From Pusillimonas sp035515275 (GTDB taxonomy: Bacteria; Pseudomonadota; Gammaproteobacteria; Burkholderiales; Burkholderiaceae_B), in NCBI RefSeq assembly GCF_035515275.1, contig NZ_DATJBQ010000166.1, positions 1-13,431 of the forward strand: DNA of 13,431 nucleotides, given 5' to 3'. Within the stretch, counting starts at the first letter, position 1. The number at the start of each line of letters is the position of its first letter. Made by a program: the position numbers and the translations under genes. The notes beneath the pieces are model-generated. The model had not been told where the DNA came from, did not search any database, and was given only the letters and a program-made list of their open reading frames with translations. Shown in pieces: positions 7,522 to 13,431 of the stretch.

Positions 7522-8409
7522 TTAAGGCGATGGTGTGAAGGACGAGGGCAGGGGCGCGTCTGGACCTTGCTCGCTATAGAACCGCTCGATGCAGGCCAGA
7601 ATCTCTTCGGCGTTATCCGCATATTCGTACAGCTCGGCATCTTGGGGCGAGATATAGCCTTCTTCAAGCAGATAGTCAAAGTCGACGAGTCGGCGCCAGA
7701 ACTGCCGTCCGACCAACACCACAGGTATCCGGGGCATCTTGCCGGTTTGGATCAATGTCAGCACCTCGAACAGCTCATCCAATGTGCCGTATCCACCCGG
7801 AAACGTAACCAGCCCGCGCGCGTGCATCAGGAAATGCATCTTGCGCAGGGCGAAATACTGAAAGCGGAACGCCAGCTCGGGGCTGACGTATGGGTTGGGA
7901 GCCTGCTCGTTGGGCAGGGTGATGTTAAGCCCAATCGATCGCGCCCCCGCTTCAAATGCCCCGCGATTGGCGGCCTCCATAATGCCGGGCCCGCCCCCCG
8001 TCACCACCACGAAATCGCAGCGCTCCTGTTGCTGAAATCGGTCTGAGATCATATGGGCAAAACGCCGCGCCTCTTCGTAATAGGCGGCCTGCTCGACCCG
8101 GCGTTCAGCCAGGGCCAGGGCTTGCTGATACGTGGCATTGGTAGCGGTTGAGGGGTCTTGTTGCTTAAGGGCGTCGATTTGCCAGCGCGCCGTGTTACGG
8201 TCGTAGACCCGTGCGCTGCCAAATACCACCACCGTCGAACAGATTCCTTCGTCGCGCAGGATACGCTCGGGTTTCAGCAGTTCGAGCTGTAGGCGCAGTG
8301 GGCGTAGTTCGTCTTCGGTAAGCAGGTCGATGTCTTCGTAGGCCAACCGGTAGGCAGGTGATTCGACGATGGCACGCAAGCGTTCTTCAAGATCGGGGCT
8401 CAAGCTCAT
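7522..8409 (-). CDS. LOG-family nucleotide 5'-monophosphate phosphoribohydrolase (Rossmann fold)
   Basis: A 295-residue member of the LOG/TIGR00730 family. The two diagnostic motifs are present: GGGPGIMEA (138-146) and PGGYGTLDE (204-212), with the nearby ALRKMHF (R189/K190) that helps form the active site. An N-terminal extension of about 55 residues precedes the first strand STVVVFGSARVYD, longer than the compact plant-type LOG (~200 residues). LOG enzymes hydrolyse the N-glycosidic bond of nucleoside 5'-monophosphates, giving free base and ribose 5-phosphate. Plant and pathogen forms release cytokinins, while bacterial relatives such as PpnN act on ordinary purine nucleotides. The name 'lysine decarboxylase' found in old annotations is wrong for this family. 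The ATG overlaps the stop of the upstream MBL gene in ATGA (8409-8406), so the two are probably translated together. Nucleotide specificity cannot be read from the sequence. Confidence 0.88.
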   Translation of the reverse strand: MSLSPDLEERLRAIVESPAYRLAYEDIDLLTEDELRPLRLQLELLKPERILRDEGICSTVVVFGSARVYDRNTARWQIDALKQQDPSTATNATYQQALALAERRVEQAAYYEEARRFAHMISDRFQQQERCDFVVVTGGGPGIMEAANRGAFEAGARSIGLNITLPNEQAPNPYVSPELAFRFQYFALRKMHFLMHARGLVTFPGGYGTLDELFEVLTLIQTGKMPRIPVVLVGRQFWRRLVDFDYLLEEGYISPQDAELYEYADNAEEILACIERFYSEQGPDAPLPSSFTPSP

Positions 8410-9818
8410 GATCGATACTCTGGCGGTGTTGGCAGGGTAGCGACGTGACCGAGTTCGGGCACGGTTACGTTCCAGTCGAGCTCTTGATGTAACTTGTCGG
8501 CCAAGGCCTGGGCGGCCGGAGGCTCGCCATGTACGACGAAGGTGTGTGCGGGCGGCCGGCGAAAGGCCCCCGCCCAGCGCATCAGTGCTGCCTGATCGGC
8601 ATGTGCCGACAGGCCTTCGATGCTGCGAATGGCGGCACGTACGGGAATGTCTTCTCCGAATATGCGAACCTGGGAGTCGCCGTCGACAAGGCGACGACCG
8701 AGCGTTCCTTCAGCCTGGAAGCCCAGAATCAGAACGGTGCATTCGGGTCGCGGCAGGTTGTGACGCAAATGGTGCTTGATGCGGCCGGCCTCGCACATGC
8801 CGCTGGCTGAGATAATAATGGCGCCCGACCGGATCTTGTTAAGGGCAATCGAGTCTTCGACGCTGCCCGTAAAGCGAACATAAGGAATGTCGACGCTACG
8901 CTTGTGCCAATGGGCGAGCCGGCGCGTTTCTTCGTCGAACAGGTCGAAGTGCTGACGTGTAATATGCGTAACTGCCGTGGCCATGGGCGAATCAACAAAT
9001 ATATGGGGCCGCTGCATGCGGCCCTCGCTGATCAGCCGATGCAACTGATAAAGCACCTGCTGGGTGCGTCCGACAGCGAAGGCCGGCATTATCACATTGC
9101 CACGACGTTCGAACAGGGTTTCTTCGATGACGGAAACCATTTCATCTTCGATCGTGCTGAACTCCTTGTGCAAACGGTCGCCGTAGGTGGATTCAATGAC
9201 CAGAATGTCGGCCTCTTGAATGAATGTGGGGTCGCGCACAATGGGCCGATTCGGCTGGCCAAGGTCGCCGCTGAACACCACCTTGGTGGCACCGCCCGGC
9301 TCGTTGATCGTAACCTCGATTATTGCCGAACCCAGAATATGGCCGGCGTCCCGGTAACAGCATACTACGTCGGTACTGGGCGAAAACGCCTTGTCATAAC
9401 TTACGCTTTTCGTATGCGTGAGGCATTGGTAGGCATCATGCACGGTATAAAGTGCCGGCAACGATTTCCTGTCTTTCGCCCGTTTGGCATGACGTAAAGC
9501 GTTGCTTTCCTGTATGTGAGCGCTGTCGGGCAGCATGACCTCGAGCAAGTCGGCGGTTGCGGCGGTGGCATAAATAGGCCCTTTGAACCCAGAACGGGTC
9601 AGTTTGGGCAGCAGGCCGCTGTGGTCGATATGGGCGTGCGTCAGCAACACGAAATCAATCGAGGCAGGATCAAACTTGAAAGGCTCATGGTTTCTTGTAA
9701 GGGCGTCGGAGCCCCCTTGGATCATGCCGCAGTCCACCAAGAAACGGGTGTTGGCCGTTTCGACCAAAAAGCAGGAGCCGGTCACTTCTTGTGCGGCACC
9801 AAGGAAACTTAATCTCAT
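8406..9818 (-). CDS. MBL-fold RNA exo/endonuclease, CPSF/beta-CASP type
   Basis: A 470-residue zinc-dependent hydrolase. The metallo-beta-lactamase signature is THAHIDHSG with H61, H63, D65 and H66, followed by H160 in DAGHILGSA and D185 in SGDLG. The beta-CASP domain (about 200-380) includes ESTYGDR, IMPAFAVGRTQQVL and SASGMCEAGRIKHH (the conserved His of motif B is probably H349). The C-terminal RMMBL segment has LSAHADQ (H406) and FVVHGEP (H430). This full set identifies the CPSF-73/TTHA0252-like branch, which cleaves RNA, rather than glyoxalase II or a true beta-lactamase. It has no KH domain and no signal peptide, so it is expected in the cytoplasm. Its start overlaps the hslR stop by one base (TGATG at 9820-9816), and its own stop overlaps the LOG start. 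Tight coupling suggests a shared role in RNA turnover. Confidence 0.93.
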   Translation of the reverse strand: MRLSFLGAAQEVTGSCFLVETANTRFLVDCGMIQGGSDALTRNHEPFKFDPASIDFVLLTHAHIDHSGLLPKLTRSGFKGPIYATAATADLLEVMLPDSAHIQESNALRHAKRAKDRKSLPALYTVHDAYQCLTHTKSVSYDKAFSPSTDVVCCYRDAGHILGSAIIEVTINEPGGATKVVFSGDLGQPNRPIVRDPTFIQEADILVIESTYGDRLHKEFSTIEDEMVSVIEETLFERRGNVIMPAFAVGRTQQVLYQLHRLISEGRMQRPHIFVDSPMATAVTHITRQHFDLFDEETRRLAHWHKRSVDIPYVRFTGSVEDSIALNKIRSGAIIISASGMCEAGRIKHHLRHNLPRPECTVLILGFQAEGTLGRRLVDGDSQVRIFGEDIPVRAAIRSIEGLSAHADQAALMRWAGAFRRPPAHTFVVHGEPPAAQALADKLHQELDWNVTVPELGHVATLPTPPEYRS

Positions 9819-10207
9819 CAGTCGTCGATATTGCGTAAGCGGTTGATCAATCGTCGGTCGCGTTTTGTCGGGCGACCTTGTGTAATTTGCTGGGCAGGCT
9901 CGGGGGCGAGCCTTCGCAGTTCGGCTGCCTTTTCCCGTGCGGCGATGCTTTCAGGGGTTTCGGCATAGAGCAGTTGAGCCACGGTAGCGGGGCCGCGTAC
10001 TTGGCTTAAGGCCTGCACGACCACGGTAGTGGCCGCGTCGCCGCGCTTTATCCATAGGGTGTCGCCCGGTTTGATTTCTCGGGCGGGCTTTACCATTTGC
10101 TGGTTGACATGAATGCGGCCTTTGTTGATTTCTTGGGTGGCCAGGCTGCGCGTCTTATAGAAACGAGCCGCCCAAAGCCACTTGTCGAGGCGCATGGATT
10201 CCTGCAT
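9818..10207 (-). CDS. hslR: Hsp15-type S4-domain RNA-binding heat-shock protein
   Basis: A 129-residue protein starting MQESMRLDKWLWAARFYKTR. The S4 RNA-binding domain covers about residues 5-65 (RLDKWLWAARFYKTRSLA, then the IHVNQQMVKPAREIKPGD turn), followed by a basic tail ending RPTKRDRRLINRLRNIDD. The layout and the LDKWLWAARFYKTR stretch match E. coli Hsp15 (HslR, 133 residues), which binds stalled 50S subunits carrying peptidyl-tRNA and helps recycle them after heat stress. A second ATG four codons in (10195) has a better AGGA ribosome-binding site and may be the real start. A frame extension up to 10315 crosses the terminator and promoter and is rejected. The gene heads a four-gene unit; its stop overlaps the next start in TGATG. 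The likely promoter is at 10238-10266. Confidence 0.92.
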   Translation of the reverse strand: MQESMRLDKWLWAARFYKTRSLATQEINKGRIHVNQQMVKPAREIKPGDTLWIKRGDAATTVVVQALSQVRGPATVAQLLYAETPESIAAREKAAELRRLAPEPAQQITQGRPTKRDRRLINRLRNIDD

Positions 10208-10237
10208 GGTGTAAAGCCTGTTATTGAAACTACCCTG

Positions 10238-10266
10238 ATTGTAGGCTTGCCCCGCCTGAATGGAAA
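10238..10266 (-). promoter_or_regulatory. Probable sigma-70 promoter of the hslR unit
   Basis: On the minus strand a -10 box TACAAT (10243-10238, 5 of 6 consensus) lies 17 bp from a -35-like TTTCCA (10266-10261, 4 of 6). Transcription would begin near 10231, giving a leader of about 25-35 nt before the hslR start. The -35 box abuts the T run of the upstream terminator, so the unit seems insulated but compact. No sigma-32 consensus was recognised. Confidence 0.5.
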
Positions 10267-10303
10267 AAGAGCCAGGGCCAGACGCGAACAGTGCCTGGCC
10301 TGG
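10264..10303 (-). terminator. Intrinsic terminator after the VOC/EthD pair
   Basis: On the minus strand CCAGGCCAG (10303-10295) pairs with CTGGCCCTGG (10281-10272) with a single bulged base; the loop is 13 nt. The stem is followed by CTC and TTTTT (10268-10264). This is a standard rho-independent layout, 78 bp past the stop of the EthD-like gene. An upstream GTGCCTGG (10334-10327) can pair with CCAGGCAC (10298-10291), which shares four bases with the terminator stem. Confidence 0.65.
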
Positions 10304-10380
10304 AGTTGATCGCAATCAATGCCAAACCAGGCACACGTCGACAAACGTTTCAGGTGTTGCTTGAGCCAGAGGCTACAGCC

Positions 10381-10716
10381 TTATTTGGGTGTCGGCATGG
10401 TCGCCACATGCTGGTTGGCATGCAGGACGGTGCCGTCGAATAGCGGCAGCACCGAACGTGCGTAATGCCCGCGCACTTCTTGGCGGTGCGGAGTGGCCAG
10501 CGCCGCCTCAAGTGCTTCTTTGCTGTCGAAGGCGAACTGCACGGTGGCATAAATGCCGGGCGCCCCCTCGTCGACCTCGTCGGCGATCAGCATCTGGGCC
10601 CAGCGTATGCCGGGAAACCCCGGGTAGTGGGCCATCATGGCTTTCAGCTGGGTGTCGAGCTCTTCTTTTTTGCCTTCAATGGGCCGGCCAATAAAGTAAC
10701 CGCATCTTACGTACAT
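10381..10716 (-). CDS. EthD-like dimeric alpha/beta-barrel protein
   Basis: A 111-residue protein starting MYVRCGYFIGRPIEG. The pattern is that of a ferredoxin-like dimeric alpha/beta barrel: strand 1 (YVRCGYFIG), a helix (KKEELDTQLKAMM), a middle strand (RWAQMLIADE), then IYATVQFAFDSKEALEAAL, in which the xFDSxEAL element is typical of EthD-type proteins, and a final strand ending TVLHANQHVATM. EthD proteins are small partners in catabolic gene clusters, often near monooxygenases or dioxygenases; many members have no proven chemistry. The gene follows the VOC gene by 18 bp on the same strand and is followed by an intrinsic terminator, so the pair forms a short operon. No catalytic residues can be named with confidence. 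It could also belong to another dimeric-barrel family such as ABM or DUF1330. Confidence 0.6.
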   Translation of the reverse strand: MYVRCGYFIGRPIEGKKEELDTQLKAMMAHYPGFPGIRWAQMLIADEVDEGAPGIYATVQFAFDSKEALEAALATPHRQEVRGHYARSVLPLFDGTVLHANQHVATMPTPK

Positions 10717-10734
10717 AGTGATTGATTCCTGCAG

Positions 10735-11340
10735 TTAGACGGTGGCGGTTTTTTTGGGCGCGACAAAAGGGGTCATTTGGCGGGCGATGTTGTTGCGCCA
10801 GGCGTCGTACGGCTGGAACCCTTCGCTGGACTCGCACATGGTTTTGGTTGTGGCGATGATTTCTTCGTCGGACTTGTCCAGTTCGAGAGGAACCAGGAAG
10901 GGCTGAGAAATATACCAGTCGGAATCCACGTAGAACTCGAGATTATTGCCTTCGGGGTCGTGCGCGTAGACGCTCCAGGCGATGCCATGATTAGCCGGGA
11001 AGATGTCTTGTGCACCGGCCGAATGCAAGCGTTCGTGAATGTCGCGAAGGTCGTCGAGCGAACCCAGCTTGAACGAGATCTGGTTGATGCTTGGGCCGAA
11101 TTGCGGGTTGGCGGCGTTCTGGGGCATGTTGTCGGGGCGCCCCGTGGCCAGCACGATCTGGTGATGCTCGGACGGGTCGCGCGACATGAACACCAGCCTC
11201 ATGCCCGCAGCCTCGCCGCGATCGGTAATGGTGAAGCCCAGCACCGAGGTGTAGAAGTCGGTCATGGCTTCGAGGTTGCTGACGCTTATGCCCATGTGGC
11301 TGAACTTAAGGTTTACGGCTGGCTTGGTGGCGGTGGTCAT
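10735..11340 (-). CDS. VOC-fold (glyoxalase/extradiol dioxygenase-like) protein
   Basis: A 201-residue single-domain vicinal-oxygen-chelate protein. The first beta-alpha-beta-beta-beta module spans about 11-66 (FSHMGISVSNLEAMTDFYTS, ending HHQIVLATG), the second about 84-140 (INQISFKLGSL, then the AWSVYAHDPEGNNLEFYVD ending). Expected metal ligands are H15 and E135. At the first strand of the second module, where extradiol dioxygenases usually have His, this protein has N86-Q87. The C-terminal ~60 residues are an extra helical tail not needed for the VOC fold. It resembles 'catechol 2,3-dioxygenase-like' proteins of degradation clusters, but the substrate is unknown. GGAG (minus strand, 11352-11349) lies 8 nt before the ATG, and a promoter is visible upstream. 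It is divergent from the ABC transporter genes and heads an operon with the EthD-like gene. Confidence 0.8.
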   Translation of the reverse strand: MTTATKPAVNLKFSHMGISVSNLEAMTDFYTSVLGFTITDRGEAAGMRLVFMSRDPSEHHQIVLATGRPDNMPQNAANPQFGPSINQISFKLGSLDDLRDIHERLHSAGAQDIFPANHGIAWSVYAHDPEGNNLEFYVDSDWYISQPFLVPLELDKSDEEIIATTKTMCESSEGFQPYDAWRNNIARQMTPFVAPKKTATV

Positions 11341-11662
11341 GCGTTTGTCTCCGTTATGGTGGAATCGCGATACAACTTGTTTTTATACCTATGATTCGAA
11401 ACGCGGCAATCCGCTTTTTGTATATTTTTTTGCGGGTGCCCTGTATTGCGCGCAGCTTATCGAACTTAATTTACATGATGTGCGTAGCAACCGCTCATGG
11501 GGTTTGTACTGATCAGTGGATTGACGGCGCAAGAACCAGGGGTAAACCCGTGATGTCCGAAACCGACAAGTGGCAGACGGCTTTTGGCATTCCCAACTCG
11601 GCTTTCCATTGATTTAATGTCCCGTAGCTGTCTTCGTCGTCCAACAAACAGGAGAAGAAGTT
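11341..11662. promoter_or_regulatory. Divergent control region between the VOC operon and the ABC transporter
   Basis: No convincing gene lies in these 322 bases. The left part carries the VOC promoter and an AT-rich block (11415-11431). The middle holds a perfect 10-bp palindrome ACTGATCAGT (11508-11517), followed at once by a TTGACG hexamer (11523-11528) that could be a plus-strand -35 box, although its -10 partner is weak. The right end has AGGAG (11650-11654), 8 nt before the transporter ATG, a strong ribosome-binding site. No regulator gene is adjacent. Confidence 0.5.
11382..11409 (-). promoter_or_regulatory. Probable promoter of the VOC/EthD operon
   Basis: On the minus strand TATAAA (11387-11382, 5 of 6) is preceded, after a 16-bp spacer, by TTGCCG (11409-11404, 4 of 6). 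The 8-bp palindrome ATCGCGAT (11371-11364) lies at the expected start site and could be a repressor site or chance. The leader would be about 30-35 nt and ends in a GGAG ribosome-binding site. Confidence 0.5.
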
Positions 11663-12880
11663 ATGCAAAACGGGCGCAGAAAATTCCTGGGCCAGGGCCT
11701 GGGGGGCATGGCAACCATTGCCATGGGCGGGTTGGTGTTTCCGGTTGTCAGTCTGGCGGCGGATACAATCAAGGTAGGCGTGCTTCTTGATCTTTCGGGG
11801 CCGTTGCAATTGTTTGGTACGACCAAGGCGCAATGCCTGCGTTTGGCAGCCGAAGAAATCAACGCGAGCGGCGGGCTTTTGGGCCGCCAGATCGAACTGG
11901 TCACCTACGATACGCAGTCTAATAATCAGTTGTATGGGCAATATGCTCAGCAACTTGCCTTGCGTGACCGGGTAGCGGTGGTGCACGGTGCGGTAACCAG
12001 CGCCGCTCGCGAAGTGGCCCGACCGGTGCTGGCACGGGCAAAAACGCTGTACATGATGAACATGATCAACGAAGGCACCGAAGGCGCCTGCGATCGCAAT
12101 ATGTTTATCACCGGCCCCACGCCGCGCCAGTTGCTCGACAACCTCATTCCCTACATGATGGAAAAACACGGCAAGAAAATGTACATTCTGGCCGCCGATT
12201 ACATTTTCGGGCAATTGTCGGGGCAAGCGGCCGAGCGCATATGCAAAGAGCATGGCGGCGAAACGGTCGGCTTCGACCTGTTCCCGCTCGATGTCGACAA
12301 GTTCGGTCCCACTATCAGCAAGATCCAGTCGGCCAAGCCCGATTTTGTCTTCAACGTGTTTGTCGGGCCCGCGCACGGCGCGTTCTACGGCCAGTGGGCG
12401 TCGGCGGGCATGAACAAGTCCATCCCCATGGCCTCTCACACCATCGGCGATGCAGGCGAGCAAATGCGCATGCCGCCCGAAGTCAGCGAGGGCATCGTCA
12501 CCGTTAAAAATTACTACGACGAGCTCGACACCCCCGCCAGCCGCGAGTTTGTCGAACGTTTCAAAAAACGGTTCCCCGATTACAGCTACGTGGGTTCGTT
12601 GGCCATGGCCGATTACCAGGGCATGTATTTGTGGGCCGAGGCCGTGCGCAAGGCCAACTCGTTCGACCGCGAAAAAGTCATACAGGCATTCGAGGCCGGC
12701 ATCGAAATTGACGGCCCCAGCGGCAAGGTGGCATCGCACCCGCAAACGCACTATTGCACCATGGACATGTATCTGGCCGAGGTGCGCAGCAGCCGCTTTC
12801 AGGTACTTGAAGGCTGGAAGCAAGTCCCTCCGGTGGCCGAGGGCGACAACAGCTGCAACGTGCTGAATATGTCTCTTTGA
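11663..12880 (+). CDS. Tat-exported ABC-transporter substrate-binding protein (urea/amide/branched-chain amino acid type)
   Basis: A 405-residue periplasmic binding protein of the Peripla_BP_5/6 (LivJ-AmiC-UrtA) class. The N-terminus has a twin-arginine signal, NGRRKFLGQG (R5, R6), then a hydrophobic run and a likely cleavage near SLA/AD (about residue 32). The mature part opens with IKVGVLLDLSGPLQLFG, followed by LAAEEINASGGLLGRQIELVTYDTQSN, typical of this class. Later segments include KPDFVFNVFVGPAHGAFYGQW and a C-terminal IDGPSGKVASHPQTHYC, the latter resembling the urea/short-amide subgroup (UrtA, AmiC, FmdD) rather than classic LivJ. Ligand identity cannot be decided from sequence; urea, short amides or an aromatic acid are all possible. 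The next gene, a LivH/UrtB permease, begins 1 nt after the stop. A strong AGGAG ribosome-binding site precedes the ATG. The Tat signal suggests export after folding. Confidence 0.88.
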   Translation: MQNGRRKFLGQGLGGMATIAMGGLVFPVVSLAADTIKVGVLLDLSGPLQLFGTTKAQCLRLAAEEINASGGLLGRQIELVTYDTQSNNQLYGQYAQQLALRDRVAVVHGAVTSAAREVARPVLARAKTLYMMNMINEGTEGACDRNMFITGPTPRQLLDNLIPYMMEKHGKKMYILAADYIFGQLSGQAAERICKEHGGETVGFDLFPLDVDKFGPTISKIQSAKPDFVFNVFVGPAHGAFYGQWASAGMNKSIPMASHTIGDAGEQMRMPPEVSEGIVTVKNYYDELDTPASREFVERFKKRFPDYSYVGSLAMADYQGMYLWAEAVRKANSFDREKVIQAFEAGIEIDGPSGKVASHPQTHYCTMDMYLAEVRSSRFQVLEGWKQVPPVAEGDNSCNVLNMSL

Positions 12881-12881
12881 T

Positions 12882-13364
12882 ATGGATCTGGCCATGCTTG
12901 CCGGCGTACAGGTGGTGTACGCCATTGCCAGCCTCTTCTTGATCAGCGTGGGCCTGGCCATTGTGTTCGGCATGATGGGCGTCATCAACTTCGCACACGG
13001 CGAGTTCCTGATGCTGGGCGGGTTCGCTTTTATCCTGTCCGTGCGGGCCGGGGTCAATTTCTGGGTGGCCATGTTTGTGGTGGCGCCTTTGTGTGTCGCC
13101 GTCATCGGCGTCCTCATCGAACGGCTGGTCATCCGGCATCTATACGGGCGCATAGTCGAAACCATTCTGGCCACCTGGGGCTTAAGCTTGCTGCTTATCG
13201 GCCTGGCATCGTCGGTGTTCGGTTACTACCAGATGGGGGTGCGGCCGCCTTTCGGCGTTGTGCAAATAGGGGGCTATCAGACCGGAGCCTACACATTCTT
13301 TGTCATTGGGGTGGCCGTACCCCCATCTGGTAGTAACCGAACACCGACGATGCCAGGCCGATAA
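12882..13364 (+). CDS. LivH/UrtB-type branched-chain amino acid/urea ABC permease, 3' part lost to a fold-back sequence
   Basis: The frame reads 160 residues, but family members are about 285-310, so only the N-terminal half is present. Residues 1-146 look like a genuine permease: membrane helices near 8-30, 40-57, 60-79 and 97-114, with the hallmarks GMMGVINFAHGEFLMLG (30-46) and ERLVIRHLYGR...ILATWGLSLLLIG (80-107), closely UrtB-like. At 13319 the sequence becomes the exact reverse complement of 13128-13240, so the last 14 residues (from Pro147) and the stop codon are antisense sequence of the same gene, not real protein. The gene should be treated as partial, ending reliably near 13318. 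It starts 1 nt after the substrate-binding protein stop, with no strong ribosome-binding site, suggesting translational coupling. A second permease and two ATPases would be expected downstream. Confidence 0.85.
   Translation: MDLAMLAGVQVVYAIASLFLISVGLAIVFGMMGVINFAHGEFLMLGGFAFILSVRAGVNFWVAMFVVAPLCVAVIGVLIERLVIRHLYGRIVETILATWGLSLLLIGLASSVFGYYQMGVRPPFGVVQIGGYQTGAYTFFVIGVAVPPSGSNRTPTMPGR
13128..13240 (+). repeat. Arm 1 of a perfect 113-bp inverted repeat (inside the permease gene)
   Basis: This segment encodes part of the permease (about residues 83-120). Its exact reverse complement makes up 13319-13431; all 113 positions were compared base by base and agree. The spacer is 78 bp (13241-13318). 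Because it encodes conserved permease sequence in frame, this arm is the original copy. Confidence 0.97.
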
Positions 13365-13431
13365 GCAGCAAGCTTAAGCCCCAGGTGGCCAGAATGGTTT
13401 CGACTATGCGCCCGTATAGATGCCGGATGAC
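13319..13431 (-). repeat. Arm 2 of the inverted repeat: fold-back copy at the window end
   Basis: An exact reverse complement of 13128-13240 that continues to the last base of the window, so its true length is unknown. Around the junction the spacer end GTGGCCGTAC (13311-13320) is itself close to the reverse complement of 13239-13248, a short imperfect homology of the kind expected at a template-switch point. Most likely a chimeric or fold-back end of an assembly rather than genome structure. Confidence 0.95.

Noticed and set aside
7497..7679. N-terminal extension of the phosphoketolase frame
   Set aside because: It lies largely inside the LOG gene in another frame and reads as basic low-complexity sequence; the family N-terminus begins at the ATG at 7496.
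11513..13174. A 553-codon open frame on the minus strand opposite the substrate-binding protein and permease
   Set aside because: It is fully antisense to two clear transporter genes; its translation is rich in H, G, V and A without recognisable domains, as expected from GC-rich codon structure. It also crosses the VOC/ABC control region.
13128..13431. Invertible promoter or phase-variation cassette flanked by the inverted repeat
   Set aside because: The 78-bp spacer is ordinary permease coding sequence with no promoter, no recombinase gene is nearby, and the second arm ends only because the window ends.

Overview
The window looks like a chromosomal stretch from a betaproteobacterium, most likely Burkholderiales and perhaps Alcaligenaceae. 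The grounds are the GC-rich, tightly packed genes, the character of MutS, Hsp15 and RoxA, and the urea/amide-type ABC transporter. The family assignment is an impression from protein character, not a computed placement. No tRNA, rRNA, CRISPR array, insertion sequence or phage gene was seen.

Layout. Positions 1-11340 read on the minus strand; from 11663 genes read on the plus strand. In minus-strand transcription order the units are: (a) a VOC-fold protein and an EthD-like small protein (11340-10381), followed by an intrinsic terminator; (b) a four-gene unit hslR, CPSF-type MBL-fold ribonuclease, LOG-family phosphoribohydrolase, divergent phosphoketolase (10207-5148), the first three joined by 1-nt and 4-nt overlaps; (c) mutS and roxA (5046-1214), joined by an ATGA overlap, then a small SnoaL/SgcJ-like protein (1161-754); (d) an ArsR-type regulator of the YgaV/BigR kind and the first 88 codons of a YgaP-like rhodanese (612-1), behind a perfect inverted-repeat operator. 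On the plus strand, a Tat-exported substrate-binding protein (11663-12880) is followed after 1 nt by a LivH/UrtB-type permease (12882 onward).

How the genes may work together. Unit (d) is a classic sulfur-sensing pair: a two-cysteine repressor next to a sulfurtransferase. Unit (b) can be read, as inference, as an RNA/nucleotide recycling line: RNA cleavage, release of ribose 5-phosphate from nucleotides, and phosphoketolase cleavage of sugar phosphate. Unit (c) combines DNA mismatch repair with a ribosomal oxygenase. The plus-strand transporter and the divergent VOC/EthD pair may form one uptake-plus-catabolism locus around a 322-bp control region.

The most striking structural signal is at the right edge. 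The last 113 bases (13319-13431) are an exact reverse complement of 13128-13240, inside the permease gene. The permease frame therefore runs into its own antisense sequence and stops early. This is most simply a fold-back assembly or library artefact at a contig end, so the final ~113 bases should not be trusted as genome sequence until checked.
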